The notes under the pieces are model-generated. The model was not told the origin of the DNA and ran no database searches. It worked only from the letters and a program-made list of their open reading frames with translations. Both the position numbers and the translations under genes were made by a program. A stretch of 46,075 nt of DNA. Origin: Lachnospiraceae bacterium. Lineage in GTDB: Bacteria; Bacillota; Clostridia; Lachnospirales; Lachnospiraceae. This document shows, one piece after another, positions 6,870 through 15,627 of this stretch; the stretch's first letter is position 1, and the number at the start of each line of letters is the position of its first letter. The DNA is taken from the NCBI GenBank assembly GCA_029338675.1, contig JAQYAV010000085.1, forward strand, positions 1 through 46,075, given 5' to 3'.

Positions 6870-8576
6870 CTCTGTAGTCATGTAAGAATTATCAGTTGAA
6901 TCACAGAACTTAGCTACGCTAATTCTAGCACCATCCTTTGCATCATTAACCTGAGCATCGAAACCGATTACTGTATTTTCAGTAACTGGTGCAGTAAATG
7001 GAATAACCATTTCAATTCTGTATCCGCCGTCTTCTTTAACTGCGAAGCCTTTAACACCATCCTGTCCAGGATATGTACCAAATGTAATCTCTCCATTGAC
7101 ATCAATTCTGTACTGTCCGTCGTCAGCACCGTAGCTAGCAGTTTTACCATTATCCTCATCAACGAAAAGCTCAATTGAATCGTGCTCGTAAGCATTTTCT
7201 GCTGTTGCATCAAGTGCATCGTCCTTTACGTGAACCAAGATATAGAGATTATTTTCATCCCATAATGCCTTTGCAGTACCTGTAGCACCTTCCCAAGCCA
7301 TTACCTGGCGATTAATCTTAATATCCTCTGCGTCTTTCCAAATCTCGTCTTCCTCACCATCTACAGTAGGAGTACCATAAGTAGCATTTGCTTCAACTGT
7401 TGGCATAACACCAAGGTCTTCGGCGTGCTTTTCTAAATATCCCTCTGGATCAGCTACAGCGTAAAATGCTTCCTTTGGTTGATATAAACTATCAAAGAGA
7501 AGAGGGAAAGACTCGCCTCTCCAACTCTGTGAATCAACAGTTCCCCAGAAAGTAACTCTTTCTACCTTGTCACTATGATTTTTTAGTGTTTTGAAAATCT
7601 GTGCATAAGTAATAGCCTGCTTTACCTGCTCTTCTTCTGTAAGTGAAGGACCAGCAGCGCCATTGTAAGTTACATCAAGCTCAGTTACACTAATCTCGAT
7701 ATCTAATTCGCTAAAACGGCTTAATGCATAATCAAGACCACCAGCAGGAACACCTGTCTGCATATGTCCCTGGATACCAATTCCATCGATAGGAACACCC
7801 TGCTCAAGAAAATCCTTAAGCATAGCATAAGCTACATCAGCCTTCTGCTGAAGCTCAAGATTATAATCGTTATAGTATAACTTACAATCTGGATCAGCTT
7901 CTCTTGCAAACTGGAATGCCATTGCTAAATACTCTGGTCCAATTGCATTGTACCACTGATTCTTTCTAAGACATTTTGTCCAATCACCATCAGCTGGAAG
8001 ACTAACACCATCTTCGATAGCTTCATTTACAACATCCCATGAAATGAGCTTACCCTTGTAGTGCCCTGCAACGTTAGTGATATGTGATTTGAGTTGCTCA
8101 ATTGCTTTGTCACGATCATTTTTATCCTGAGCCATCCATGATGGAGACTGCTGATGCCAAGCAAGATTATGACCGACTACTTTTAAGTTATGCTCATTAG
8201 CAAATTCAATCATTTTGTCTGCGGAAGTATATGTAAATGTCCCCTCTACATTCTGCATACCTTCTGGTTTCATGATATTCTCAGGTGTAATAACGTTGAA
8301 TTGGCTATCCATTAAAGCAACGTCCTTCTCGTTAAGACTACCTTCAGCATAAATTGTACCAATTAAGAAATCATCCTTGTAAATCTCTTTAAGAGAAGGG
8401 ATTTCTGCTGTAGCATCATCTGTAGTTGCAACGTCAGTTGCTGATGCTTCAGTTGTTTCTGCAACAGTTGTAGCTTCTGTTGAAGTAGTAGTGTCGTTCT
8501 TACTGCTTCCCTGACAGCCTGTAGCTCCAAGCATGCAAAGTGTAAGAGCGACAGCGCAAAGCTTCTTTGCTCTCAT
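6840..8576 (-). CDS. Secreted lipoprotein endo-1,4-beta-xylanase (GH10) with C-terminal CBM9-like domain
   Basis: 578 residues. A lipoprotein signal (residues 1-21, lipobox ATGC, lipidated Cys21) is followed by a Thr/Ser/Ala-rich linker to about residue 58. The GH10 catalytic barrel (about 60-385) shows FNVITPENIMKPEGM, VVGHNLAWHQQSPSWM, acid/base E185 in WDVVNEAIEDG and nucleophile E299 in ISVTELDVTYNG, then the late WGTVDSQSW motif. Residues about 397-578 look like a family 9 carbohydrate-binding/DOMON-type beta sandwich (TPTVDGEEDEIW, YILVHVKDDALDA, HDSIELFVDEDNG). It should sit on the outer face of the membrane and cut xylan to xylo-oligosaccharides. Start has AAAGGAG 8 nt upstream. No xylose transport or metabolism genes adjoin it. 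Confidence 0.93.
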   Translation of the reverse strand: MRAKKLCAVALTLCMLGATGCQGSSKNDTTTSTEATTVAETTEASATDVATTDDATAEIPSLKEIYKDDFLIGTIYAEGSLNEKDVALMDSQFNVITPENIMKPEGMQNVEGTFTYTSADKMIEFANEHNLKVVGHNLAWHQQSPSWMAQDKNDRDKAIEQLKSHITNVAGHYKGKLISWDVVNEAIEDGVSLPADGDWTKCLRKNQWYNAIGPEYLAMAFQFAREADPDCKLYYNDYNLELQQKADVAYAMLKDFLEQGVPIDGIGIQGHMQTGVPAGGLDYALSRFSELDIEISVTELDVTYNGAAGPSLTEEEQVKQAITYAQIFKTLKNHSDKVERVTFWGTVDSQSWRGESFPLLFDSLYQPKEAFYAVADPEGYLEKHAEDLGVMPTVEANATYGTPTVDGEEDEIWKDAEDIKINRQVMAWEGATGTAKALWDENNLYILVHVKDDALDATAENAYEHDSIELFVDEDNGKTASYGADDGQYRIDVNGEITFGTYPGQDGVKGFAVKEDGGYRIEMVIPFTAPVTENTVIGFDAQVNDAKDGARISVAKFCDSTDNSYMTTENFGTLKLVK

Positions 8577-8642
8577 TTTTGTTCTCCTTTACTATTCTTG
8601 ATATTTGTTGCCTGAAATATAGCAACATTTGATAACTACAAT

Positions 8643-8672
8643 ATTTTATCATAGCCTGTTTTAGAGTGTCAA
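8643..8672 (-). promoter_or_regulatory. xynP: Promoter of the xylanase gene
   Basis: On the minus strand: TTGACA (8672-8667), 18-bp spacer, TAAAAT (8648-8643), about 67 nt before the start codon. I see no obvious CcpA-type operator in it. Confidence 0.65.
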
Positions 8673-8750
8673 TAAATGTGACAAATATTAAAAGTCGTTA
8701 AGAATTAAGCAATATACAGTGTTTACAAAAGCATTATAGGGGCAAATTTG

Positions 8751-8779
8751 TTGAAATAATTACAAATATAGAGTATGAT
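8751..8779 (+). promoter_or_regulatory. Promoter of the Trk fusion gene and probably the downstream glycosyltransferases
   Basis: TTGAAA (8751-8756), 17-bp spacer, TATGAT (8774-8779). It is divergent from the xylanase promoter, with 78 bp between the two -35 boxes. Confidence 0.6.
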
Positions 8780-8810
8780 AACCATTAAAGGAAAAATGCA
8801 ATTAGATAGG

Positions 8811-8858
8811 TATTCTTCTGCGAGAATTATATATTCATTGAATAATAATAGAAGAATA
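8811..8858 (+). other. Hairpin in the 5' leader of the Trk fusion mRNA
   Basis: TATTCTTCT (8811-8819) pairs with AGAAGAATA (8850-8858). The interior is AU-rich. Its role is unknown. I could not match it to the c-di-AMP (ydaO) riboswitch that often controls potassium uptake genes. Confidence 0.35.
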
Positions 8859-8901
8859 TTATTTTACAAATATATTGTAGTAGAAAGGAATATATTTTGT
8901 C

Positions 8902-9507
8902 ATGGGACTTTTCTCAAAGAAAACACATGGTTTTAATATTATTATAGTAGGTTGTGGAAAAGTAGGTATTTCCTTAGTAGAGAGTCTTAGTAAAGAAAAT
9001 CATGATATTACAGTAATAGATGTTAATCATGAGATAGTACAAAAGGTAGCAGAAACATATGATGTGTTGGGGATAACAGGTAATGGTTCAAGCTATAGTG
9101 TTCAAATTGAAGCAGGGATTAGAGATGCGGATATAATATCTTATCTTCATCCAAGAAGTGTTAAGAAAATTAAGATGGAAGGTAAAATTGTGGAGCATGA
9201 AACAATCAGAGCTACAAATGTATACTTAGTAACATTTATTTTAATATTTGTGGTATCTTTGTTTCTGTTGTCGTTTGAAAATCATGACATGATTACTAAC
9301 TTTACTTCGGTGGCGGCAACTATTAATAATATTGGACCTGGACTTAATATGACAGGCCCTGTTAGGAATTTTGGTTTCTTTTCAAATTTCTCAAAATATG
9401 TTTTAATGTTTGATATGTTAGCGGGAAGATTAGAATTATTCCCAATCTTGTTACTATTTTGTCCTTCTGTTTGGAAGCCAAAAAAGAGCAAAAAAACAGA
9501 AATTTAA
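8902..9507 (+). pseudogene. In-frame TrkA-TrkH deletion fusion (remnant of a potassium-uptake operon)
   Basis: 201 residues in one open frame. Residues about 1-77 are the start of TrkA: NIIIVGCGKVGISLVESLSK is the NAD-binding loop, followed by ITVIDVNHE and the GITGNGSS segment. From about residue 80, LHPRSVKKIKMEGKIVEHET and what follows is the C terminus of TrkH: a membrane helix (TFILIFVVSLFLLSF), the last selectivity-filter repeat SVAATINNIGPGLNMTGPV and LAGRLELFPILLLF. The switch lies near 9132-9147. A deletion evidently removed most of trkA and the first three-quarters of trkH while keeping the frame. A TrkH channel needs four pore repeats, so this product should not conduct K+. Some other role for the product is possible but unproven. 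Confidence 0.85.
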
Positions 9508-9522
9508 TGATTGGATTATGGT

Positions 9523-11955
9523 ATGGATAGCAAATTTATTTTTAAGAATTTAAGAGCACATGTGAATAATGATAATCAGATTGTCTTAGAGGGGTTTGTT
9601 TGCGCTAAGATAATGTCTGCAAAAACTATGCAGATATTTCTTGAGGATGATAAGGTTTATGAGCTTAAATTTGACATTGCAATCAAAAAGATTAACGAAA
9701 AAGATTGCTTCGAATTTTGTGATGAATCTATAGATAGCACGATGTATTTAACTATTAAAATGCCAAAAAGATTCAGCGATAACGCAAGATTACATGTTAT
9801 GACATTAGTGAATAGTGAAACTGATGAGTGGTATGAGCATTATTGTTGTGGAGGATACCTAATAAAAAAGTGCTATGACACACTATTTTGTGATGTGATT
9901 TCAATAGATAATGGAATAGATAATAATGCTAAGAAAAATGTGATAAATGGTTATGTTGCCTACAATAAGAAACCGGAGATTGCTGTATCAAGCAGTGAAG
10001 ATTTTGGGGATTCTATTGAATATGACATTCAGTGGCATGATGAACTTCTTGAAGGATTATATCTGGTAGAAGGAAACAAAATGTTGAAAATGTTCCAGCT
10101 TACTGTTCCATGTAGTAAGGATGCTATGTGGGTTAAAATAAAGTCAGGCAATAAGGAATATGTTAAGAGAATAAGACCTTTTGTGAAGATATATAAATCC
10201 AAAAGAATTGCCAAGATAAACAGATATGCAAGAAGAACTGTTTATAGCTTGAAGCGACTTGGCATTAAAGCTACTGCAGGCAAATTTGTAAAGAAGCTGT
10301 CACCTAGAAATTTTACCAGAGAAATATCATATAGTCAGTGGCTTTCGGATAGAGAACCTTCTATTATTAAGCAAAGTAAGCTTAAGAAGATGGCAAATTA
10401 TTTAGATTGTGGAATAGGGGTAATTATTTCTAATAATAACAAATCAATTTCAGTTGATTATATTAGTGAAAGTCTTAGTGAACAGATTTTTACTCAATTT
10501 GAAGTACTTACATCAAAAGTGCTGCAACAGGCTTTATTTGAAGAAAAACAGAAATATTGTTTTGTTTTTGGTGATGTAAAGGATTATCTGCAACCAGAGG
10601 CCTTATATAATATTGCAAAGTGTTTTGAGGAGGATAATCCAGACATTATATATTGTGATAGCGATAATATAGATGTTGATACAGGGGAGAGATTTAAACC
10701 TGTTCTTAAACCTGATTTTAGTATTGATTTAATTAGAAGCTATAACTATATAGGCAGAATTGTTGGAATCTCAAAGGCATTTTCAAAAAGGCTTATTGAA
10801 TCAGAGATTTTTCCTGAAATTAATTCCTATGAGAAATTAGCCCTTGTTGATACATCAGATTATGATTTTATTTTAAGATGCGTTGAGTTAGCTAGTAACA
10901 TTATGCATATTCCAATGGTTTTGTACAGTGAAGGTGTAAGTAGCTTAAATAGATTAGATAACCTAAATAAATTATCAGTTAGATTCAAAGAGGATTATGC
11001 CAAAACTTGTGTTAGAAGACATCTTGAAAGAGAAGGCGTAAATGCAGTTTTGGAGCATCAAAACATTGCAGGTATGAATGATATAATCTATATTCCTAAA
11101 GAGGAATCACTTGTTTCGATTATTATTCCTAACAAGGATCATAGCCAGGATTTGGCGAGATGTGTTGATTCTGTACTTAGTAAATCTCTATATGGAAATT
11201 ATGAGATTATTATTGTCGAGAATAATAGTGTTGAACCAGAAACCTTTGAATATTATAAGCATATTACTGAATATTCAAGTCAGGTAAAGGTAGTATATTG
11301 GAAGGGCGAATTTAACTATTCAGCTATAAATAACTTTGGAGCAAGAGCAGCTAGCGGTGATTATTTATTGATGCTTAATAATGATACTGAAATGATAGAT
11401 GGACTAGCGATATATAGATTACTTGGCCATTGCCAGCGTGATGAGGTTGGAATTGCAGGAGCAAGGCTTTTGTATGAAAATGGACTTGTCCAGCATGCAG
11501 GAATTATTATTGGCATGGGGGGAATAGCAGGAAATGCTTTTGCAGGAGTAGATGCTAATAATCCAACATATTATGACAGAATATACGCAACGTGTAATTA
11601 TAGCGCTGTTACAGCCGCTTGTTTAATGATTAGTAGTAAGCTATTTGTTGAGATAGGGGGCTTTGACGAAGAATTAGGGGTTGCATTTAATGATGTAGAT
11701 TTGTGCCTTAAGGTAAGAAAACATAACAAGCTTGTTGTATATGATGCAAATGTTGTATTACATCACTATGAGTCCTTGTCTAGAGGACAGGAGGATACAG
11801 AGGAGAAGCTTGAACGATTCTATGATGAAATCGAGCAATTTAAAGCACGTTGGATAGATATTCTTAGAGATGGGGATATGTATTATAATAAAGGATTGTC
11901 CTTGAAGAATACTGATTTTAGGTTGGCAAAGGACAATTCGGAGGTAATTATATAG
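9523..11955 (+). CDS. Double-domain glycosyltransferase (GT2); only the second domain looks active
   Basis: About 810 residues. No strong ribosome site is seen. I take ATG 9523; a TTG at 9511 is also in frame. Translation probably couples to the Trk fusion, whose stop is a few bases upstream. The first 250 residues are beta-rich and unrecognised. A GT2-like domain follows (about 290-500) with IIYCDSDNIDVDTG and KPDFSIDLIRSYNYIG but without the nucleotide-binding N-terminal strand, and with GDVKD where the partner protein has DHDD. A complete GT2 domain occupies about 530-790: SLVSIIIPNKDHSQDLARCV, YEIIIVENNS, LLMLNNDTEM (metal-binding NND near residue 620), GGFDEELGVAFNDVDLCLKV and HHYESLSRG. 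Likely makes a rhamnose- or hexose-containing surface glycan; acceptor unknown. Confidence 0.82.
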   Translation: MDSKFIFKNLRAHVNNDNQIVLEGFVCAKIMSAKTMQIFLEDDKVYELKFDIAIKKINEKDCFEFCDESIDSTMYLTIKMPKRFSDNARLHVMTLVNSETDEWYEHYCCGGYLIKKCYDTLFCDVISIDNGIDNNAKKNVINGYVAYNKKPEIAVSSSEDFGDSIEYDIQWHDELLEGLYLVEGNKMLKMFQLTVPCSKDAMWVKIKSGNKEYVKRIRPFVKIYKSKRIAKINRYARRTVYSLKRLGIKATAGKFVKKLSPRNFTREISYSQWLSDREPSIIKQSKLKKMANYLDCGIGVIISNNNKSISVDYISESLSEQIFTQFEVLTSKVLQQALFEEKQKYCFVFGDVKDYLQPEALYNIAKCFEEDNPDIIYCDSDNIDVDTGERFKPVLKPDFSIDLIRSYNYIGRIVGISKAFSKRLIESEIFPEINSYEKLALVDTSDYDFILRCVELASNIMHIPMVLYSEGVSSLNRLDNLNKLSVRFKEDYAKTCVRRHLEREGVNAVLEHQNIAGMNDIIYIPKEESLVSIIIPNKDHSQDLARCVDSVLSKSLYGNYEIIIVENNSVEPETFEYYKHITEYSSQVKVVYWKGEFNYSAINNFGARAASGDYLLMLNNDTEMIDGLAIYRLLGHCQRDEVGIAGARLLYENGLVQHAGIIIGMGGIAGNAFAGVDANNPTYYDRIYATCNYSAVTAACLMISSKLFVEIGGFDEELGVAFNDVDLCLKVRKHNKLVVYDANVVLHHYESLSRGQEDTEEKLERFYDEIEQFKARWIDILRDGDMYYNKGLSLKNTDFRLAKDNSEVII

Positions 11956-11957
11956 TT

Positions 11958-13808
11958 ATGAAGATTAGTTTATCAGCACTTAATAGCCAGAATATAAAAA
12001 AAGGCTTAAACTATGTAAAATACAATGGGTTAAGCGGTGTTTTATCCCGGGTAAAATATAAAATGTCAGGCCCAGGGCTTGCATACAACAATTGGTATCG
12101 AGAAAATCATCAGGTGGATGAGGAGGAAATAGTTAGACAATCAGAGACTAGCTTTGAGTATGAACCTCTTATAAGTATACTTGTACCAGTTTATATGACT
12201 CCTGAGTTCTTTTTACGTGCAATGATAGAGTCTGTTCAAAGACAAACTTATTCTAATTGGGAGCTTTGTCTTGTGGATGGAACAAGAATTGTTGAGAAGA
12301 AGGCTGTAGAAAAAGAGCAATCGGCGTATGACAAGGTTTATAGTCTAGAAACTGAAAGAATAATCAGACAATATATGGAGGAAGATTCTAGAATAAAATA
12401 TAAGCTTTTAGAGGAGAATCTAGGAATTTCTGAAAATACAAACAAAGCGCTTGCTATGGCTGAGGGAGAATATATTGCGCTACTTGATCATGATGATATT
12501 CTTACTGAGGATGCATTGTTTAGTATTGTAAGTGAGTTGCAATATAGAGCATATGACGTGCTTTATTCTGATGAGGATAAGATGTCAGAGGATGGCTCGA
12601 AGTTCTCAGATCCAGCATTTAAGCCTGACTTTAATATTGATTTGCTTAGAGCACACAATTATATTACACATTTTTTTGTAGCAAAAAGAGAGCTTGCTCT
12701 TAATATTGGTGGATTTAGAAGAGAGTATGATGGTGCACAGGATTATGATTTTATTTTAAGATGCTGTGAGCAGGCAAAAAGCATAAAACATATTGCTAGA
12801 GTGCTATACCATTGGAGAATAAATAATAGATCTGTTGCGTCGAATCCTCATAAGAAGGAGTATGCAAAGGAAGCTGGTAAAAAAGCGTTAACGGATCATA
12901 TAAAGAGAATAGGTTATTATGCAACTGTATCGCATACTGAGATGTGGGGAATATATAAAGTACTATATGAGACTCCTGGAAATCCATTTATTTCGATTAT
13001 TATATCTGGATGTGACAATGAAGATAATATGAAGGCATGCTTGACACCTTTATTTGAGAAAGCAAGATATAGTAATTTTGAAGTAATTATTGCAGACAAT
13101 AAAGAGGCTGATACAACAAATACGCTTTGTTACAGACATTTAGAGGCAATGCGTAAAAACATAAGAGTAATATCTAAACCGGAATTAAAGAACAAAAATG
13201 CTCTTAGAAATTATGCGGCAAGTGTTGCAAAGGGTGATTATTTCTTATTTATTGATAATAATATTACAATAGATGACGTTAATTCTATTGGAGAAATGTT
13301 AGGAATATGCATGCGACCTGAGGTTGGAATGGTTGCAGGAAACGTATACGTTGATAATAATGTATTATGTAATGGCGGAATTGTACTTGGTGTAAATGGA
13401 CTGTACTCATATGCTTATCAGGGACTTAAAAAAAATGACTTTGGATATTTGATGCATAATAGAGTGAATTGCGATTACACTGCAGCTTCTGCTTCGTGTG
13501 TTATTATTAAAAAAAATGCATTTGATGCTGTCAGGGGCTTTGATGAAAGCTATGAGAGTGAGCTTGGAGATATTGATTTTTGTCTTAAAGTGAGAGAACA
13601 AGATAGACTTATTGTAGTAGCAGCAGATGCTGCATGGAGCATGATTAAGAAATCTTCAAATGAAATGAATCTAGATACATCAGTAAGCAATAGCCAAGCT
13701 AAAATAGAAGAAAAAATGTTCAAGTCAAAATGGCAAAAATGCTATGATGTACCAGACCCATTCTATAATCCAAATTTCAATTTAGAGAAAGAACCTTTTG
13801 AACTATAA
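11958..13808 (+). CDS. Double-domain glycosyltransferase (GT2); only the first domain looks active
   Basis: 616 residues, starting 3 nt after the previous stop, so cotranslated. Domain 1 (about 68-330) is complete: ISILVPVYMTPEFFLRAMIE, LCLVDG, LLDHDDILTEDAL (D177-D180), VLYSDEDKMSEDG, KPDFNIDLLRAHNYITHF, DYDFILRCCEQ and LYHWRINNRSVA. Domain 2 (about 342-600) follows the same plan as the active domain of the preceding gene but has lost key residues: IISGCDNED in place of IIPNKDH, IDNNIT in place of LNNDTE, and AAWSMIKKSS in place of LHHYESLSRG. The two neighbours are paralogues with opposite halves intact and probably work as a pair in polymerising or capping a surface glycan. No membrane helix is seen. 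Confidence 0.82.
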   Translation: MKISLSALNSQNIKKGLNYVKYNGLSGVLSRVKYKMSGPGLAYNNWYRENHQVDEEEIVRQSETSFEYEPLISILVPVYMTPEFFLRAMIESVQRQTYSNWELCLVDGTRIVEKKAVEKEQSAYDKVYSLETERIIRQYMEEDSRIKYKLLEENLGISENTNKALAMAEGEYIALLDHDDILTEDALFSIVSELQYRAYDVLYSDEDKMSEDGSKFSDPAFKPDFNIDLLRAHNYITHFFVAKRELALNIGGFRREYDGAQDYDFILRCCEQAKSIKHIARVLYHWRINNRSVASNPHKKEYAKEAGKKALTDHIKRIGYYATVSHTEMWGIYKVLYETPGNPFISIIISGCDNEDNMKACLTPLFEKARYSNFEVIIADNKEADTTNTLCYRHLEAMRKNIRVISKPELKNKNALRNYAASVAKGDYFLFIDNNITIDDVNSIGEMLGICMRPEVGMVAGNVYVDNNVLCNGGIVLGVNGLYSYAYQGLKKNDFGYLMHNRVNCDYTAASASCVIIKKNAFDAVRGFDESYESELGDIDFCLKVREQDRLIVVAADAAWSMIKKSSNEMNLDTSVSNSQAKIEEKMFKSKWQKCYDVPDPFYNPNFNLEKEPFEL

Positions 13809-13822
13809 TTAATAGTTCAAAA
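13796..13822. terminator. Palindrome between convergent genes, possible two-way terminator
   Basis: TTTTGAACTAT (13796-13806), loop AATTA, ATAGTTCAAAA (13812-13822). It overlaps the last codons of the glycosyltransferase. The stem is AT-rich and T-runs are short, so terminator strength is uncertain. Confidence 0.45.
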
Positions 13823-13836
13823 TAACAGATATAAAT

Positions 13837-15303
13837 CTATTCTTTTAAGTCCTCTTTAGTGAGGGTACTAAGCTGTTTGTCTGTAACCTTTTCAAGAGTG
13901 ACAATTCGACTAGCCTGTCTTTGAATAGAGCGCTCAAGATAATTTCTTATCTCACGTGCGTTGGCGAAATTCTCGTCTTTGTTTTCTACAAGTTCATTAA
14001 AGTGTTCTTTAACGTATGTTTTAGCAGGAGTGTTTGGATAATACTCCTGTTTTTTGCACATAGAAATAAATATCTCGTATAACTGTTCTCCAGTATAATC
14101 CTGAAAATTAATATACTTGTTAAATCTTGAGCGAAGACCAGGGTTAGAGTTGACAAATTCTTCCATAAGTTCAGTGTAACCTGCTACGATAACAATTAGA
14201 TTATCTCTGTTGTCTTCCATAAGCTTAAGCAATGTATCAACAGCTTCTTGTCCAAAATCCTTCTCGCCTTTGTTAGCAGTTAAGGTATAGGCTTCATCGA
14301 TAAATAAAACTCCGCCTAAAGCACTTTCTACAACTTCTTTTGTTTTAGTTGCAGTCTGACCAACGTAGCCCTCAACTAAGTTAGAACGATCAACCTCTAC
14401 TAGCTGTCCCTCTGGAAGTATCTCCAAAGCTTTATAAATCTTTGCTAAAAGTCGCGCAACAGTTGTTTTACCAGTACCAGGATTGCCGGAAAATACCATA
14501 TGTAATGAGATGGAAGGCTGCTTCATTCCACGTTCCTCGCGAAGCTTTTTGACCTTGAGTAAATTGATAAGCTCTTTGATATCCTTCTTAACCTGATCAA
14601 GCCCTGTTAAAGCATTAAGCTCATCTAGTAACTCATTCAAGGTTACTTCCTTCTCAGCAACTTCTTCAGAATTGATTGTGCCTTTCATTCCCTCTAATGC
14701 CTTATTGCTAGGGGTAGTAGCTTTTGCGTTATCTGAACTATTAGACTTATTCTTTGAAACGGTGACATTACCTTTAGTTTTATTCTTAAACTGAGATGGA
14801 GAACCAGCTTCAAAGATATTATGCTTACGAAGATATTTTTCCAGCATATCTGTATATTCATTAAATCTCTTTAATTCTGTTTCAGTAATAGTGTTGTTGC
14901 TAGCCATGAATTCTTGTCCAAGCTTATCGTATATATTATATAAGTTACGTGCCTTTGAAAAACCGGCAGTTGTATATGCTGTTTTGCCAGACAAGTCTGC
15001 TTCTGCAAAATATGTAAGAGAACGAGGGATTGTTTTAGAAAATTCTTCGTTCTCAGTACGCTCAAACTTAAATATAGTAAGCTTGTTAGGTGTGAAATAT
15101 TCGCCTAAATATTCAAAGATGAATGATGTCTCGGAAAACAAAGGACCATCCTGGGTATCCAATATATATGCCAAAAACTGTAATAAATCAAACTTAATCA
15201 TATCTTTCATGGAAATGTTAGCCTGTGGACCAAAACCCTGCTGCGTAATTATCTCCCCATACATATAACAATTGTTGATTTCACTTTTAAGAAATGAATT
15301 CAT
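13837..15303 (-). CDS. CbxX/SpoVK-type AAA+ ATPase with an unrecognised N-terminal domain
   Basis: 488 residues. The C-terminal half (about 225-485) is a classic CbxX/CfxQ AAA+ module: LDELNALTGLDQVKKDIKEL, Walker A GNPGTGKTT near residues 273-281, YVGQTATKTKEVVESA, Walker B GGVLFIDEAYTL, a sensor region IVIVAGYTE and arginine-finger-type GLRSRFN. Relatives include RuBisCO activase CbxX, sporulation SpoVK and type VII secretion EccA; all remodel partner proteins with ATP. Residues 1-170 (helical, with NISMKDMIKFDLLQFLAYIL) match nothing I recognise, followed by a Lys/Ser/Asn-rich linker to about 205. Its target is unknown. It converges on the glycosyltransferase pair and is monocistronic. Confidence 0.8.
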   Translation of the reverse strand: MNSFLKSEINNCYMYGEIITQQGFGPQANISMKDMIKFDLLQFLAYILDTQDGPLFSETSFIFEYLGEYFTPNKLTIFKFERTENEEFSKTIPRSLTYFAEADLSGKTAYTTAGFSKARNLYNIYDKLGQEFMASNNTITETELKRFNEYTDMLEKYLRKHNIFEAGSPSQFKNKTKGNVTVSKNKSNSSDNAKATTPSNKALEGMKGTINSEEVAEKEVTLNELLDELNALTGLDQVKKDIKELINLLKVKKLREERGMKQPSISLHMVFSGNPGTGKTTVARLLAKIYKALEILPEGQLVEVDRSNLVEGYVGQTATKTKEVVESALGGVLFIDEAYTLTANKGEKDFGQEAVDTLLKLMEDNRDNLIVIVAGYTELMEEFVNSNPGLRSRFNKYINFQDYTGEQLYEIFISMCKKQEYYPNTPAKTYVKEHFNELVENKDENFANAREIRNYLERSIQRQASRIVTLEKVTDKQLSTLTKEDLKE

Positions 15304-15360
15304 ACTAATCTACCTCTCAAATCTCTTTAATCGTCTAGTGAATCTTATTAATCTTCCCAA

Positions 15361-15390
15361 ATTATAACATTTTAATCTTGTAAACGTAAA
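15361..15390 (-). promoter_or_regulatory. Promoter of the AAA ATPase gene
   Basis: On the minus strand: TTTACG (15390-15385), 18-bp spacer, TATAAT (15366-15361), 58 nt before the start codon. Confidence 0.6.
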
Positions 15391-15447
15391 GTGCAATTGC
15401 AGTATATTAATATACAAATTGTATAAGGTGATGATACAAATGTCAGC

Positions 15448-15476
15448 TTTACTATAAAACCTTGCTATGCTATACT
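15448..15476 (+). promoter_or_regulatory. Promoter of the hisA-like/GtrA-YfhO pair
   Basis: TTTACT (15448-15453), 17-bp spacer, TATACT (15471-15476). The predicted leader is about 145 nt; no attenuator or T-box motif is recognisable in it. Confidence 0.6.
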
Positions 15477-15627
15477 AATTCGGTAGTTTAAAAAGGAAAA
15501 TGTGCGGAAATACTAGATAAATAAAACGTGTTTTGCAGTGCATATTACTTGGCAGACAAGATAAACAAGAAGAGAGTTTGACATCTTGTGTTAATTAAAG
15601 GAACAAGATAATAGATGAGGTGTAGAG

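Larger units (their letters stand above)
15304..15627. other. Divergent intergenic region with two promoters
   Basis: 324 bp between the AAA ATPase and hisA genes. It holds the two promoters listed separately and a small palindrome (GTATATTAATATAC, 15402-15415). I see no riboswitch or gene. Confidence 0.6.

Noticed and set aside
8780-8901. c-di-AMP (ydaO) riboswitch before the Trk fusion
   Set aside because: A leader hairpin exists, but the conserved ydaO sequence blocks are absent and the leader is too short and AT-rich.
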